Notes under the pieces: generated by a model
Seen by the model: only the letters and a program-made list of their open reading frames with translations
The model's database searches: none
What the model was told of the DNA's origin: nothing
Translations under genes and position numbers: made by a program
DNA from: Flavobacterium sp. N2038
Lineage (GTDB): Bacteria; Bacteroidota; Bacteroidia; Flavobacteriales; Flavobacteriaceae
Reading direction: 5' to 3'
DNA length: 64,000 bases
NCBI RefSeq assembly: GCF_025947185.1
Contig: NZ_CP110001.1
Span: 620,001 to 684,000 of the forward strand
Part shown: in pieces, positions 48,401-55,648 of the stretch
Layout of the letters: every line of letters starts with the position of its first letter
How positions within the stretch are numbered: the first letter of the stretch is position 1

Positions 48401-51112
48401 ACATTCAAATACACTCTTACAGGAACAAACGGAACGGTTTATGGACCAACTGTTACTACTGATGGAATCTTTACAGATTTAGGAATTGGAAATTATATCG
48501 TTACGGTTTACAATACAGTAACAGGATGTACAATTCAAAATGTTCATTACATTAATAACCCAAATACATTTGAAATCAAAGCTGTTCCGGTTAGTGCTAA
48601 AGTTTGTTATGGAACTATAGATGCTAAAGTGGTATTAACTTTTGTTGATAATCAACTTATTCCAACAAATGATGCAGGAGCATTTAATTATACAATTACT
48701 GGTCCGGTTAATACGAATGGAACAACACTAGATGCAGGTCCATTTGAAGTTGGAAACCTTAAAGCAGGTACATACACTGTAGTTGCCAGATTGGTAGGAA
48801 AACCAGAATGTGAAGTAAATACTGTATTTACAATAGATCAGCCAACAGCAGCGCTTACAGTTACAAAAACACAGTCTGAAATTACTTGTCTTGCAGGTAA
48901 CAACGATGGTATAATTGTAGCTTCGGCAACTGGAGGATGGCCAGGTGAATACTTATACGAATTGAGAATTGGTGCTACTATCGTTAAACCATACAACAGT
49001 TCACCAGTATTCGATAAATTAGTAGCAGGGAACTATACAGTTTGGGTTAAAGACGGTTTAGGTTGCGAAAGTTCTGTAGCTGCAGAATTACTCAATCCAA
49101 AACCAATTAATATTGCAATTAGTGCTACACCAATGCTTACTTGTTTCGACAACGAAGACGGAGTAGTAACAATCAATACAATCAACGGAGGTTCAGGTAA
49201 CTATACTTATACATTGCACGGTGTATTAGTAGACGGAACTGTAATTACGGCTAAATCACAAGGAACTAAGCAGTTCACAGATCTTAAAGCAGGAACATAT
49301 TATGTGACTGTAAATGATACATGGACTTGTACTGCAGAGTCTACCAAAGTGACTATTGCTCAACCACCATTGGTAAAAGCAACACTGGAAATTTTCTCAA
49401 TAGAAACTTGTAAAACAGCTCCGGTTATTACACTTAGAGCTACAGGCGGAACAGGACCTTACACTTACAGTGTAGATGGAGTTAATACTATTGGATCATT
49501 CGCTTCATTTGTTAATATTACATTGCCTGTAACAACTGCTAAAACAGAATACAAGTATTTTGTAACAGATTCTAAAGGATGTAAGAGCTATGTGTCTAAT
49601 ACGACAGAGTTTTTACCAGTTCCTGAGTTAGCATTTGAGCGTCAGAGCGAAATTGATATTAAATGTAAAGGTGGTTCTACAGGATCTATTACAGTACTTG
49701 CAAAAGGAGGTTTAGGTAACTATACTTATACTTTACAAAATGGTGCAGGAGTAAACATTACTCCAGCTCCGGTTCAGACAACGCCAGGTACATTTACAAA
49801 CTTACCTATCGGTAACTATCTTGTAAAAGTAACAAGCTCTGATTGTCAGGCTATATCAATGTTATTCGAGTTAACAGAACCAAACGCTCCATTAGAGGCA
49901 GTAGCAGTTCCGACTGATTTAACTTGTAACGGATTCAATAACGGTAAAATAACTGTAAACGCTAAAGGTGGAACAGGAATTTATAAATACGCTATTGAGC
50001 CTGAATTTAGACAGTTCTTTGATAAAAACGTATTCGAAAACCTTAAACCGGGATTCTATGATGTCTTAGTTCAGGATGAAAACGAATGTTATATCTTCCT
50101 TAAAGATGTTGAAGTAAAAGAACCAGGATTGCTTGTGGCAACCGAAATTCCAAATTCAATGATCCCAGAAGTATGTGTTGGAGACAAAAACGGTGCTTTC
50201 AGTATTGAAATTACTGGTGGAACAGCTCCTTATACAGAAAGTCTGGATAATGATAAAGGACCTTACCTTCCGGTAACGGGTAACACAAGAGATTATACTG
50301 GTCTTACTGGAGGTAAACATACCGTTTACATTATCGATAGTAAAGGATGTAGCAGCGAAGTTGAAATCGATATGCCATTAGCGGTAGTACTTGATCCAAC
50401 TGCTGAAGTAAATTATGACTGTGTTGACAATAAAGCGGCAAACAGAGTTACAATTACAGTTGACGAAAGCATTACAAATCTTGCAGATGTTGATTACCAA
50501 CTTGATGGTACAGGTGCTTTCCAGCCAAGTAACATCTTTATCAATGTTGCTCCTGGTAAACACTATGTGGTGGCAAGACATACAAATGGTTGTGAAGTGC
50601 CAACGGCAAGTTTCGACATCATTGGATATGAAAAATTAGTATTATCATTGTCTGAAGAAAAAGGAGTTTGGAATGTTATTACAGCTTCTGCAGTAGGTGG
50701 AGGTGGTGACTATATGTACAGTATTGATGGCGGCAGCTTCAGTACAGAAAATAAATTTAAAATTTACAAAACTGGTACATATACAATCACAGTAAGAGAC
50801 AAAAACGGATGTACTGATACTAAAGAATATTACATTAAGTATATAGACGTTTGTCTTGACAATTACTTTACTCCAAACGGAGATGGTGTTTACGATACTT
50901 GGGGACCTGGTTGTACTAATATTTACAACAACCTTGAATTCTCAATCTTCGACAGATACGGTCGTGTAATTGCTAAATATCACTATGGTCAAAAATGGGA
51001 CGGAAGATACAATGGAGAGGAATTACCTACAGGTGATTACTGGTATGTTCTTAAACTAAATGATGAGAATGATGCAAGAGAGTTTGTTGGACATTTCACT
51101 TTATACAGATAA
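33437..51112 (+). CDS. sprB: Gliding motility surface adhesin SprB
   Basis: The giant mobile cell-surface adhesin moved along the cell by the gliding motor, about 5891 residues from ATG 33437 (ATG 33446 is equally possible; the open frame extends back to a TTG at 33407). The order is: signal peptide ('ALIAVVFLLLSFSSYSQ'); an N-terminal domain of about 360 residues; a DUF11-like module at about residues 394-508; and many SprB repeats (PF13573 type) from about 755 to 5800, each with 'C...G.I.V...GG..PY.Y' and often ending 'D..GC'. One non-repeat domain lies at about 1238-1478. A T9SS type B sorting domain closes the protein ('YFTPNGDGVYDTWGPG', 'YNNLEFSIFDRYGRVIAKY', 'EFVGHFTLYR'). The F. johnsoniae protein is about 6500 residues, so this one is similar but has fewer repeats. 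sprF follows. Confidence 0.96.
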   Translation: MKTMKKPTIFKALIAVVFLLLSFSSYSQTTSEFLRKKFDTPAYSASLNGDILVIGNNILNRDLNTNGQRANDAFDDVTKVNDNFDMKYIDIDGDKNTFNSSSAKLVIPQASQTCYEIVYAALYWAGTYQGTDRTKILNVKLKTSKAGAAYKPLTGTLIYDEGGTGVTNQYASKPYACFKEITDEVKDAKDGTYTVADIMTSEGKVTPGGNSGGWSIFVVYKDPLLPNKFITSFNGFGIIRSGDPALTIPVTGFRTNPFGDVNAKFAFAALEGDANLKGDGLQIKGAKSATAGNISSLVRPIAPGKPGTPNFFNSTITDGDIILPGRTPASLNTLGYDTGVVKIDNTGNTIIQNNETAADLTINTSQDSYYIFFTALSVEIIAPKIVLKKNVLDVNDKIINAQSVSLDQELRYEIKFKNEGNDSAKNFTITDVLPQNVIFNGLSDILTMDKNIIANYDAATRTLLFTVPDYMVVSKQAGGSEYTIKFKVRVVKDCNELVDACSNEIKNTAVSKYFGVLNTTKEGFGEGSYSSISECNVGEPTSTNFLVGIDKCLFSRDVSLCGTAVLTAALGYTTYVWKDQNGVIFGGNNRQVTVDKEGIYTVENSGAANCKPIKQTFNVTDYLKGTIKNPIKGDNIDPATNEAYGCVRDKKPFPKIFLCGLNDKRLIDTKIVGATSITWQETKDVPPANSPNPDSCPYEGATNWTTLATGPTYTVDKAGVFRLLVNYGNTCVVTHYFNVYQNILDPKAEKQDIICDTKGQIRVTNPPENSGYVYSLDGTNYQPSSTFDNVAAGTYKVQIRQSELINGVISTCPFFVDVNVEKLDLSTKLEVTHPICTGELGSIKAIIEKVPGDYKFILRKKGSTVEIENTGFIKNNYKVFTGVEPGFKYEVLMSTLYNGCVETKEIEVYDYRLTATAKITKNLSACGDGQITVTVTGGTPRPGPPPYYMYYVNGNPDYFTSPDIPVTAATLPADGIYNIVVVDDKGCSVTIPPIKVVSMPKPTITVTSNEVDCYGANSGYIKVDVAPADSGYTVSYSIDGVNFNSISPITNLAPGDYSLIVKYSYDNVECVDPARPITIKGPASELTASAGVSELAGCGLAGFEYQGKVRITNPQGGTPGYLYSFDGQKTWITSNEAYVDPGTYTLYIKDSKGCIYPMSGIVLDAKPTDPTIELAPTAYNCNGTGRTTATVTNSGGKNYAYEYYIDGKPNTPITNNVFDNVVTGSHTISVKYKLLDAPTYSNLLREDFGSGAPTTSPGIANEFTNPPYTGYCYNDQRVNAPYLCKFPDGTPSRSVEDNAYSVASFFWRSDDYDSAGNFVGNGAWFHFKDHTTNPDNLDNVGDKNGRYLLVNVGSAAGPNGILYSKPIVDVIPYQPVKVDIAIANLLKLGVSGAAPAILFELVDPSGKVVASANTGEIAAAPNDPNRNKWVTPPTILLDPGNNTKLTFVVRSGSILYAGNDLLIDDIWVRQLPKSCLSEKKFDFIIDSNKAFKVSEPLIDDATCSDKNDGQITLTVENFDPVNGYKYSIDNGGTWHTATVSPFTITGLGKGMYNVIVKNDDAGICSSSFQKEIKAPLTLTTTASITTDPTCKIGATITAVPNGGTPKYEYELRLADGITPYRIFQDLPTFTDVPDGTYTVVVRDKSSCSSTASDVVKVIAPVKPTIELDASSDLCYDVANKATLVVKVTGGKAPFNYSLDGGPSQTTNKFINVTPGTHSITVIDANLCVADAITGIEIGKPIIVDAQVTKLIDCTGSPDAEITVTGKDGIAPYTYAVSTDGGINFNPMLTNVYKTQTVGSYIFKVTDSKGCFATGSAVNVVTKAEPTGSLVSKTDPKCNNDANGQFTVSAAGGAGAPYKFSFDGGTFGTSATYSGLNAYVGAVNSKKYTYQIQDSKGCVSPVYDVTLNNPTKVVASATFPPNTTCSSTVVITSKGVGGSGTYTYSFKGGAYDNVNTLTVTLTATPQKITYSVKDAQGCISTDEITVPAFNPPTKINFSVPAAITCNLTATSLTLTTTGGIAPYKYEITAGPVTGNNTDGIFTGLTPGSYSFKVTDANGCTVTGDKTIDGAATISASGSKTDELCVGDNNGTATFTVNGASSTGNFNYTLTPNAGTASITGNVVTYTGLPVGTYNFVATDRTTGCKTNTEKVVIGAAIAIDFTVTASKINCSTTVSTLDITGIIGGRPGYLYAYAASPSTVPTTAYDTTLKVDTAILTTKIDVYVKDLNNCFVKKTVTVLAENAPKIDPVATQCYPGSPITVTITGTYVGTATFSKDGVNYGTSNTFSLTPGTYTLSLKDGFGCPASISYTVADKLTITPEVVEDIACTPNTTIKLTSAGGTGTHTYAVSFNNGAYVTTTSPYTATAAGNYKFKVTDSANPACIAETAVIPVTLKATVLTINKEQTNVKCNGGATGTILVTPTSGKAPYSYTITRQGTPATVYTVNNPSGLIEGVYDIVVKDAIGCQATDQITITEPTKLVVSAKAAPFTCNATNTKQGTTVIIDTPNTGTSPYTYSFNGGSFTGVKTLDVTDNGSNQTIDYAVMDANGCTAAGQLTINKLDPPKIAKVDVTPIYCNPVASQTSTATITLSRAILPTDSFVILSGPVVNTSGATTGIFDKLTAGNYVFRVTAGNGCYDDFYKNIPPVDPFTAIATKLNDVYCFATPKETTGNIRYNVGGFTGTYSYTINGGTAVTGQTAPIFTLPNLGEGTYNVDFTDETTLCVVPTTITITQPAAALILTVDSIKNANCKVSTATVTVSAVGGTPTYKYAFVPNNVTPLDTDYKTLTTVSLNPVTSLDWDVWVKDTKDCTYKVDFSIAMDPKPTVTVKVPNQCTATGNAFQIVATGASGVAPYTYSISTGVAPSPADTFTVSAGTYTITVTDANGCTGTTPVTVYDALAVRADLDKDLTCTALAPTDATITVKVVSGGKAGFSYKVKFNGGAYSATGTAFAGTSFPYTTAADGTYQFEITDANGCTKETAVITVSKPAVVTASATPKDPTCNGYKDGSVTLKGLTGVGPFKYSFNGSTLADQTVYGGLIAGTYPYTVRDSKGCEISGTVTLAEPASIDPDIKANGITCSSTKPGSIDVFLKPTSGGTAPFNYYLYDNTMKQIDTYTATTAADASAVHNFPSLPFGDYFLNIVDANGCKFVSNAIRIAPLPYLEFSAETIGASCATGISVKLQVAGGTGTAPFIYSIYGIGTSSGSTMATDYTFTGLDQKTKYTFLVVDSGGCPSYLDYTTGKISDITVTATPKDVTCFNAANGEVSFDVTQLGVGVTELYYEVRDNLTNKPILIPKNGSITAAPYSGNITGLSPGNYTLYIKEVDGTKCSTTTIFKIIQPASALTAKFDGITNANCRSNAFATIKAIGGTGPYTYAAALAPAVPNPGALDTNNVLELPYDALTSNNFNIVVKDANGCTYPLTLVITKDPSPVIGLSVANKCVAEDNYGIVVALNNVGMTPYSIKVDSGDFVPYTGTFPYTITGLHSGDHTVTIKDKNDCTDVKTIKIDAPLLLVPEIVTQPDCSTSNGEILLKPSGGSGSYSYTIFPMDPSIVIAGNSITGLKYGTYTVTMTDNTNIGCSTTADFTLKEATPVTFDAVVTHPLCKGDANGTITVNLLPGNDEPVYTYVISSATATPLPGGIVQNDNIFSNIPDGKYTITVTSGKKCFASKDYDVTQPTLDLGADVTFKDFGCTTGSTPDQAVVTVKGKGGTGTYLYNFDGGSIYTSTNTILISANEAPKTVTYYVIDENGCKFSGTQVINAFTPLTDIKFAITTAPTCPAKESTITLTVEGGYAIAKYEMISPVYKDNGTSAVFGNLTAGDYLFKVTDARNCSIERPYTIEPLDPIEIIKTSAVNVSCNTANGIDNNGVATFTVSGFSTSGNYDIVVTSTPTGLAYNPPTVAGGATADVITVTGLVQGTYTVTVTDKTTLCSKSDDVTITMPAAIDFTANATTVYCSQTSSDITVSGITGGTPNYKYAVVKAGDPKPTVFGDISVPVTVATGLTDLDWDVYVQDANGCVSLAKTVSAKYDAAPVLNVPAQQCFVGTDITIDFADALISTTYNGNKTFTVDGLPTGSSITFKDAGKYKIVLTDDHGCTDEIDYIIEKQLTVSATIRKELFCTGAVDAIIDVEVKGGKAAYQYQMYFNGAKSGGLTNTPGDFNVAVSAAGDYYFEITDNNTPACTATSIPVKVNAPVTPTLTPSQINVRCWNESNGSLTVVPSGGVEPYSYTITGPVNHTGDTSGTYTGLKAGSYDVVATDAKGCSNTATIVITEPKELEADASFPPNTTCSVATVITVTAQFGTPTGIGTGYYYNFNNNGYDTKNTYTVNDDNNGTVQTVWYTVRDANGCETAPKSIVVQPLNRPSALAFSATAVTCVAATSDVTVTATNGVGALKFEIIEINGVAGTYTAISTTGNTVPAVFTGLLPGDYKFMVTDSNGCSYTDSFTVKDVVKVQTTGQATDKTCVYTDDGTATFTISDFKGTYTYTITKNTDPASAPVTTSLTEIVLTNLTIGDYKISVVDDATKCPSEFTVTVKDPIAVTVTEVTNIPANCTTGAKVTVAGHGGTADYTYSFVPALAPAGAFTDEATRILDPLTPAWYVYAKDQKGCISAPITVNITTDPLPAGFTAAVTTNCADALGNYEIVITPGTGMGPFTYSIGTGFQSELTFTVKEAKAYDLVVMDKFGCTATFTAAVTILQPVELTINSKVLPTCADGDGKVTVTATGGTGNFSYTIDGVKTVTTTPAVFDLLTAGSHTIVATDLGSNNCTDDVTFELKAATKITGFKAVPTHVSCNGGSDGTITASLEPTSTDVNDNPIYTYSIDGITYTDNPVFTGLKAGWYTVSVISGRGCPASVPVQVTEPDAIIVPNPDVVQYRCTTDNVSNYATITVNGVTGGTKDYTYEFIENGKVVYKGLRNVYTKTDYTGGTFAINVYDRNNCSGAAVGTFTIDPFIAMDKVVVDVNQHITCVDKENITVTVKSSAGVNVPGTFKYTLTGTNGTVYGPTVTTDGIFTDLGIGNYIVTVYNTVTGCTIQNVHYINNPNTFEIKAVPVSAKVCYGTIDAKVVLTFVDNQLIPTNDAGAFNYTITGPVNTNGTTLDAGPFEVGNLKAGTYTVVARLVGKPECEVNTVFTIDQPTAALTVTKTQSEITCLAGNNDGIIVASATGGWPGEYLYELRIGATIVKPYNSSPVFDKLVAGNYTVWVKDGLGCESSVAAELLNPKPINIAISATPMLTCFDNEDGVVTINTINGGSGNYTYTLHGVLVDGTVITAKSQGTKQFTDLKAGTYYVTVNDTWTCTAESTKVTIAQPPLVKATLEIFSIETCKTAPVITLRATGGTGPYTYSVDGVNTIGSFASFVNITLPVTTAKTEYKYFVTDSKGCKSYVSNTTEFLPVPELAFERQSEIDIKCKGGSTGSITVLAKGGLGNYTYTLQNGAGVNITPAPVQTTPGTFTNLPIGNYLVKVTSSDCQAISMLFELTEPNAPLEAVAVPTDLTCNGFNNGKITVNAKGGTGIYKYAIEPEFRQFFDKNVFENLKPGFYDVLVQDENECYIFLKDVEVKEPGLLVATEIPNSMIPEVCVGDKNGAFSIEITGGTAPYTESLDNDKGPYLPVTGNTRDYTGLTGGKHTVYIIDSKGCSSEVEIDMPLAVVLDPTAEVNYDCVDNKAANRVTITVDESITNLADVDYQLDGTGAFQPSNIFINVAPGKHYVVARHTNGCEVPTASFDIIGYEKLVLSLSEEKGVWNVITASAVGGGGDYMYSIDGGSFSTENKFKIYKTGTYTITVRDKNGCTDTKEYYIKYIDVCLDNYFTPNGDGVYDTWGPGCTNIYNNLEFSIFDRYGRVIAKYHYGQKWDGRYNGEELPTGDYWYVLKLNDENDAREFVGHFTLYR

Positions 51113-51155
51113 CAAATTAGAGCCCCAAATTATGTTATCTAAAAAAATTATTACA

Positions 51156-52130
51156 ATGAAAAAGTTTATTTTATCCTTAGTACTCATGGCTGTAACAACA
51201 AGTTACAGCCAAGAGCTAAACCTACCGGTATTTACGCAGTATTTAGCTGATAACCCTTTTATACTTTCACCTGCTTATGCGGGTATCGGAGACAACCTTA
51301 GAATTCGTGCAAACGGACTTACACAATGGGTTGGGATTAAAGATGCACCCGAAAACCAGTCTTTATATGCTGATTTCAGGATTTTAGACCGTTCGGGAGT
51401 TGGACTTTCTGTTTATAATGATAAAAACGGATATACAAGACAAACCGGTGCCAAGGTATCTTTTGCACATCACCTGACTTTAGATTATTATTCAAAACAA
51501 TACCTGTCTTTTGGTCTTTCGTATAACTTTAATAGTTTCAGAATCGATATCGATGAATTCAATAACACAATTGAACATCCTATTCTGGATCCATCGGTTA
51601 CAGATAATCGTTATACAACAAATAATAACTTTGATATTAGTGCTTTGTACCGAAACAAAAATTTCTATTTGAGTTTCAATGCAAACAACGTTTTAAAGAA
51701 AAATACCGATAAATATCGTGGAGTTGAGCCTAACTTGCTTTCCAATTATCAGGTTTACACCGGAATTGTTTTAACAGATGGAGAAAACAGACGTATTGAG
51801 TACGAACCATCTGTTTATTACCAATACTTTGCCAGTGATAAACGTTCTACAACCGATTTTAACTTCAAATACAGACGTTACAATCGTTACGAAGATTATT
51901 ATTGGATCGGAGTTTCATACCGTTTCTTAAACGACCAGTTTCCAAAACCATTATCAGTTGGGCCAATGGCTGGTTTTATGAAATCCAGATTTTACTTTGG
52001 ATATTCATACCAGGTTATGTTCAACGATCTTGGAAACTATAATTCAGGTACTCACGTAGTAACTATAGGTTTTGATTTCTTGCAGTCAATTAGTAATTGT
52101 CCTTGTACGCAGAGTCCGGTTCACGACTAA
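51156..52130 (+). CDS. sprF: SprF, PorP/SprF family type IX secretion partner of SprB
   Basis: 324 residues from the ATG at 51156, chosen because it gives a standard signal peptide ('FILSLVLMAVTTSYSQ'); earlier in-frame ATGs overlap sprB. The PorP/SprF family features are 'LPVFTQYLADNPFILSPAYA' at the mature N-terminus and amphipathic beta strands to the end ('RFYFGYSYQVMFNDLG'), implying an outer-membrane beta barrel. In F. johnsoniae SprF is needed for SprB secretion or display. It lies 43 bases after sprB and is closed by a strong terminator. Confidence 0.94.
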   Translation: MKKFILSLVLMAVTTSYSQELNLPVFTQYLADNPFILSPAYAGIGDNLRIRANGLTQWVGIKDAPENQSLYADFRILDRSGVGLSVYNDKNGYTRQTGAKVSFAHHLTLDYYSKQYLSFGLSYNFNSFRIDIDEFNNTIEHPILDPSVTDNRYTTNNNFDISALYRNKNFYLSFNANNVLKKNTDKYRGVEPNLLSNYQVYTGIVLTDGENRRIEYEPSVYYQYFASDKRSTTDFNFKYRRYNRYEDYYWIGVSYRFLNDQFPKPLSVGPMAGFMKSRFYFGYSYQVMFNDLGNYNSGTHVVTIGFDFLQSISNCPCTQSPVHD

Positions 52131-52176
52131 ACAAGAAGACAAGACCATTTTTTAAAGGCAAATAAGCCCTTATCAT

Positions 52177-52237
52177 AAAGCGAGTCGCAACATTATATTT
52201 TATGTTTAATTATATAATGTTGTGGCTCGCTTTTTTA
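52177..52237 (+). terminator. Terminator of the spr block
   Basis: A long stem (AAAGCGAG-TCGCAACATTATAT with ATATAATGTTGT-GG-CTCGCTTT) between 52177 and 52233, followed by T6. Confidence 0.9.
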
Positions 52238-52423
52238 TTTTTTTACTTTTTCTGTCAGTTTATAGACGGGAAAATTTTTTTGTATTTCAAAGCCAAACCA
52301 AATGGAGAGGAAAAATTGTGTTTAATATTTAATAAACCAAATTATTTGTGAAATTATAACGTTTTCGTTGTTTTAGTTATTGATTTTTTATTTTTTTCGA
52401 ATTTATTACATCAGTAAAAGGTT

Positions 52424-52431
52424 TATATTTG
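52424..52431 (+). promoter_or_regulatory. Promoter -7 element of pgk
   Basis: TATATTTG (TAnnTTTG), 33 bases before the pgk start. No clear -33 TTG was found at the right distance. Confidence 0.55.
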
Positions 52432-52464
52432 TTGTTCTTTCTAAAAAATTAAAAAAACTATCAA

Positions 52465-53649
52465 ATGAAAACTTTAAACGATTTCGATTTCAAAAATAAA
52501 AAAGCAATAATCCGTGTTGATTTTAATGTGCCTTTAGATGAAAATTTTAATGTAACTGATGCAACACGTATTGAAGCGGCTAAACCAACTATAGATACTA
52601 TTTTATCACAAGGCGGAAGCGTGATTTTAATGTCGCATTTAGGAAGACCAAAAGGCGCTGAAGAAAAATATTCTTTAAAACATATTTTAAAAACAGCTTC
52701 TGAAATTTTAGGCGTTCAGGTTAAATTTGCTGAAAACTGTATTGGTGAAGCAGCACAAACGGCAGCTAAAAACTTAAATCCAGGAGAAGTTTTGCTTCTT
52801 GAAAATTTACGTTTTCATGCAGAAGAAGAAGCTGGAGATGTTGCTTTTGCAAAAGAATTAGCTTCATTAGGAGATATTTATGTAAACGACGCTTTTGGAA
52901 CAGCACACAGAGCACACGCTTCTACAACAATTATTGCACAATTTTTTCCAAATGATAAATGTTTCGGAACATTATTGGCTAAAGAAATTGATAGTTTAAA
53001 TAAAGTACTTAAAAATAGCGAAAAACCGGTTACAGCTGTTCTTGGTGGATCTAAAGTTTCTTCAAAAATTACAGTTATCGAAAACATTTTAGATAAAGTA
53101 GACCATATGATTATTGGTGGAGGTATGACTTTTACTTTCGTTAAAGCACTTGGTGGTAAAATTGGAGACTCAATCTGTGAAGATGACAAACAAGAGTTGG
53201 CACTTGAAATATTAAGATTAGCAAAAGAAAAAGGAGTTCAGATTCATATTCCGGTAGACGTAGTGGCTGCTGATGATTTCTCAAACACAGCAAATACGCA
53301 AATTGTAGACGTAACAGCTATTCCGGACGGTTGGCAAGGTCTTGATGCAGGTCCTAAATCTTTAGAGAACTTCAAAAAAGTAATTTTAGATTCTAAAACT
53401 ATTTTATGGAATGGTCCATTAGGAGTTTTTGAAATGGAAACTTTCTCTAAAGGAACAATTGCATTAGGTGACTATATCGCTGAATCTACTAAAAATGGAG
53501 CTTTTTCATTAGTAGGAGGAGGAGACTCTGTTGCAGCAGTAAAACAGTTCGGTTTTGAAGACAAAATGAGCTATGTTTCTACTGGTGGCGGGGCAATGCT
53601 TGAAATGTTAGAGGGTAAAACACTACCTGGTATAAAGGCAATTTTATAA
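52465..53649 (+). CDS. pgk: Phosphoglycerate kinase
   Basis: Glycolytic enzyme that transfers phosphate from 1,3-bisphosphoglycerate to ADP; cytosolic; 394 residues as expected. N-terminal signature '[15 protein letters not shown]', substrate-binding 'MSHLGRPKG' and '[14 protein letters not shown]'. Nucleotide-binding C-terminal part: '[11 protein letters not shown]', 'GGGMTFTF', '[15 protein letters not shown]', '[14 protein letters not shown]'. It stands as its own unit downstream of the spr block, followed by the lytic transglycosylase gene. Confidence 0.98.
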   Translation: MKTLNDFDFKNKKAIIRVDFNVPLDENFNVTDATRIEAAKPTIDTILSQGGSVILMSHLGRPKGAEEKYSLKHILKTASEILGVQVKFAENCIGEAAQTAAKNLNPGEVLLLENLRFHAEEEAGDVAFAKELASLGDIYVNDAFGTAHRAHASTTIIAQFFPNDKCFGTLLAKEIDSLNKVLKNSEKPVTAVLGGSKVSSKITVIENILDKVDHMIIGGGMTFTFVKALGGKIGDSICEDDKQELALEILRLAKEKGVQIHIPVDVVAADDFSNTANTQIVDVTAIPDGWQGLDAGPKSLENFKKVILDSKTILWNGPLGVFEMETFSKGTIALGDYIAESTKNGAFSLVGGGDSVAAVKQFGFEDKMSYVSTGGGAMLEMLEGKTLPGIKAIL

Positions 53650-53762
53650 CAGAATAGGACATTTAACATTTTTTTGCGTATTTTTAAGCCTTAAACTTTT
53701 TAAGTTTGCAAAAATACAGAGACTATAATTGTCTGAATTATAGAATTTTAAATTAATGTTAT

Positions 53763-55604
53763 ATGATTATAAAGAAATTATCCATCTTAGCTACTGCACT
53801 TTTTTCGGCAACTATGTTTGCACAGGAAAGTGCATCAGCAAAGTTGGAGATTAAGCCCGAAGTAAAATTATCGTATTTAGATTCTGTTAAAAGTACTTTC
53901 AAAAAGAATGAGATGGCTGCAAAAGCAGACAGTCTTTGGATGAAAGAATTAACCAGCCTTGACATTTACGATGATTTATCAAAAGATATTCAAACCATAA
54001 ATTCAGATGTTACGGTTGATCAGGAATTGCCAACAGAGTTGTTAAAGCAACGTTTACAGGCAATGAACGAAAAATCACCTTTTAATATTGAATATAATCA
54101 GGGTTTAGAAAACATAATAAAGTCATTTCTTAAGAACAGAAAAAAATCGTTTTCACGATTAATGGCTTTGTCAGAATATTACTTTCCTATTTTTGAAGAG
54201 TCTTTTTCAAGACACAATATTCCTTTAGAAATAAAATATTTAGCCGTTGTAGAATCTGCTTTAAACCCTAAAGCAGTTTCTAAAATGGGCGCAACCGGAC
54301 TTTGGCAATTCATGTACGGAACCGGAAAACAATACGCACTTAAAATAGACTCGTATATTGATGAGCGTAGTGATCCTATGAAAGCTACTGCAGCTGCAAG
54401 TGAATATATGACCAAAATGTTTGAAGTTTTTGGTGATTGGGAACTTGTTTTGGCGTCTTACAATTCAGGTCCGGGAAATGTGACAAAAGCAATTCGTCGT
54501 TCTGGCGGACAAACAAAATACTGGGATATTCGTAGTTTCCTTCCAAAAGAAACACAAGGATATGTTCCCGCTTTCTTAGCTACAATGTATCTTTTTGAAT
54601 ATCATAAAGAACACGGAATCAATCCGGAAAGAGCTGTAGTTAAACACTTTGAAACAGACACGCTGAACATTAAAAGAGAAATGACATTTAAACAAATCGC
54701 TGATTTGCTAGATATGCCGCAATCTCAGATCCAGCTTTTAAATCCATCTTACAAATTAAATGTCGTTCCTTATTATCAGGGAGAACAACATTTTCTGCGT
54801 CTTCCAAAAGATAAAATAGCAACATTTGTTTCTAATGAAGATAAGATTTATAATTATGTAGCGTATCAATCTGCAATAAGAACTATACCAGCTAAACTGG
54901 CAATGAAGATTGCACCAAAAATGAGAGCTCAGGCTCAGGTTGATAAAACTATAAACACCAATTTGGAACTCTATAAAGTTCAAAAAGGAGATAATTTGGG
55001 TGCCATTGCCGAAAAGTACAATGTTAATATTTCGGATATTAAAAAATGGAATAACCTGAAGTCTAATGCTGTTGCATTGGGCAGAACGCTTAAAATTAAA
55101 TCTGATGTAGATCCGGCTAAAATTTCTAAAGAAACGAAATCAATACCTGCTATCGAGAAAAAATCTGAAGAAGCTATTGCAAATGTTGATGATAAAGACA
55201 AAAATGCAGGTCAGCCTCAGGAGTATGTAGTAGCTGCCGGAGATAATTTAGGCAACATTGCTAAAAAATTCGGTATGACTATTGCGGAGTTAAAAGAATT
55301 AAATAATTTAACGTCTAATAATATTGGTTTAGGAAAAACATTAGTGATTTCTAAAGATGTGCCTGTAATTGAAGAAACTTCAACGGCTAATACAGCTATT
55401 GCATCAAATGCTTCAATTGATTCTTTCAGGAAAAGTGCAACATCTGCAAAAAATATTAGTGAAGATTATTACGTTAAAAAAGGAGATTCTTTGTACAGTA
55501 TTTCTAAAAAATATCCTGGAGTTACGATTTCAGATATTAAAAAATGGAATGGTATTAAAGATGGAGATATAAAACCCGGAATGAAACTTAAAATAAACGG
55601 ATAG
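53763..55604 (+). CDS. Lytic murein transglycosylase with three LysM domains (MltD-like)
   Basis: 613 residues with a signal peptide ('ILATALFSATMFAQ'). The transglycosylase SLT domain spans about residues 145-270: catalytic Glu164 in 'KYLAVVESALNPKAVS', 'GATGLWQFMYGTGKQY', 'VLASYNSGPGNVTKAI'. Three LysM peptidoglycan-binding domains follow at about 403 ('YKVQKGDNLGAIAEKYN'), 487 ('YVVAAGDNLGNIAKKFG') and 568 ('YYVKKGDSLYSISKKYP'). It cleaves glycan strands in the periplasm. A TTTG at 53705 and TATAATTG at 53724 may form a weak promoter. The DUF4837 gene follows 44 bases later. Confidence 0.92.
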   Translation: MIIKKLSILATALFSATMFAQESASAKLEIKPEVKLSYLDSVKSTFKKNEMAAKADSLWMKELTSLDIYDDLSKDIQTINSDVTVDQELPTELLKQRLQAMNEKSPFNIEYNQGLENIIKSFLKNRKKSFSRLMALSEYYFPIFEESFSRHNIPLEIKYLAVVESALNPKAVSKMGATGLWQFMYGTGKQYALKIDSYIDERSDPMKATAAASEYMTKMFEVFGDWELVLASYNSGPGNVTKAIRRSGGQTKYWDIRSFLPKETQGYVPAFLATMYLFEYHKEHGINPERAVVKHFETDTLNIKREMTFKQIADLLDMPQSQIQLLNPSYKLNVVPYYQGEQHFLRLPKDKIATFVSNEDKIYNYVAYQSAIRTIPAKLAMKIAPKMRAQAQVDKTINTNLELYKVQKGDNLGAIAEKYNVNISDIKKWNNLKSNAVALGRTLKIKSDVDPAKISKETKSIPAIEKKSEEAIANVDDKDKNAGQPQEYVVAAGDNLGNIAKKFGMTIAELKELNNLTSNNIGLGKTLVISKDVPVIEETSTANTAIASNASIDSFRKSATSAKNISEDYYVKKGDSLYSISKKYPGVTISDIKKWNGIKDGDIKPGMKLKING

Positions 55605-55648
55605 TAAAAAAACATCTAAATTTGGGTTTTATTTCATAAATTAAAAAA

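Noticed and set aside
51060..51155. ATG at 51060 as the sprF start
   Set aside because: It would overlap sprB and place 32 residues before a typical signal peptide; the ATG at 51156 is preferred.
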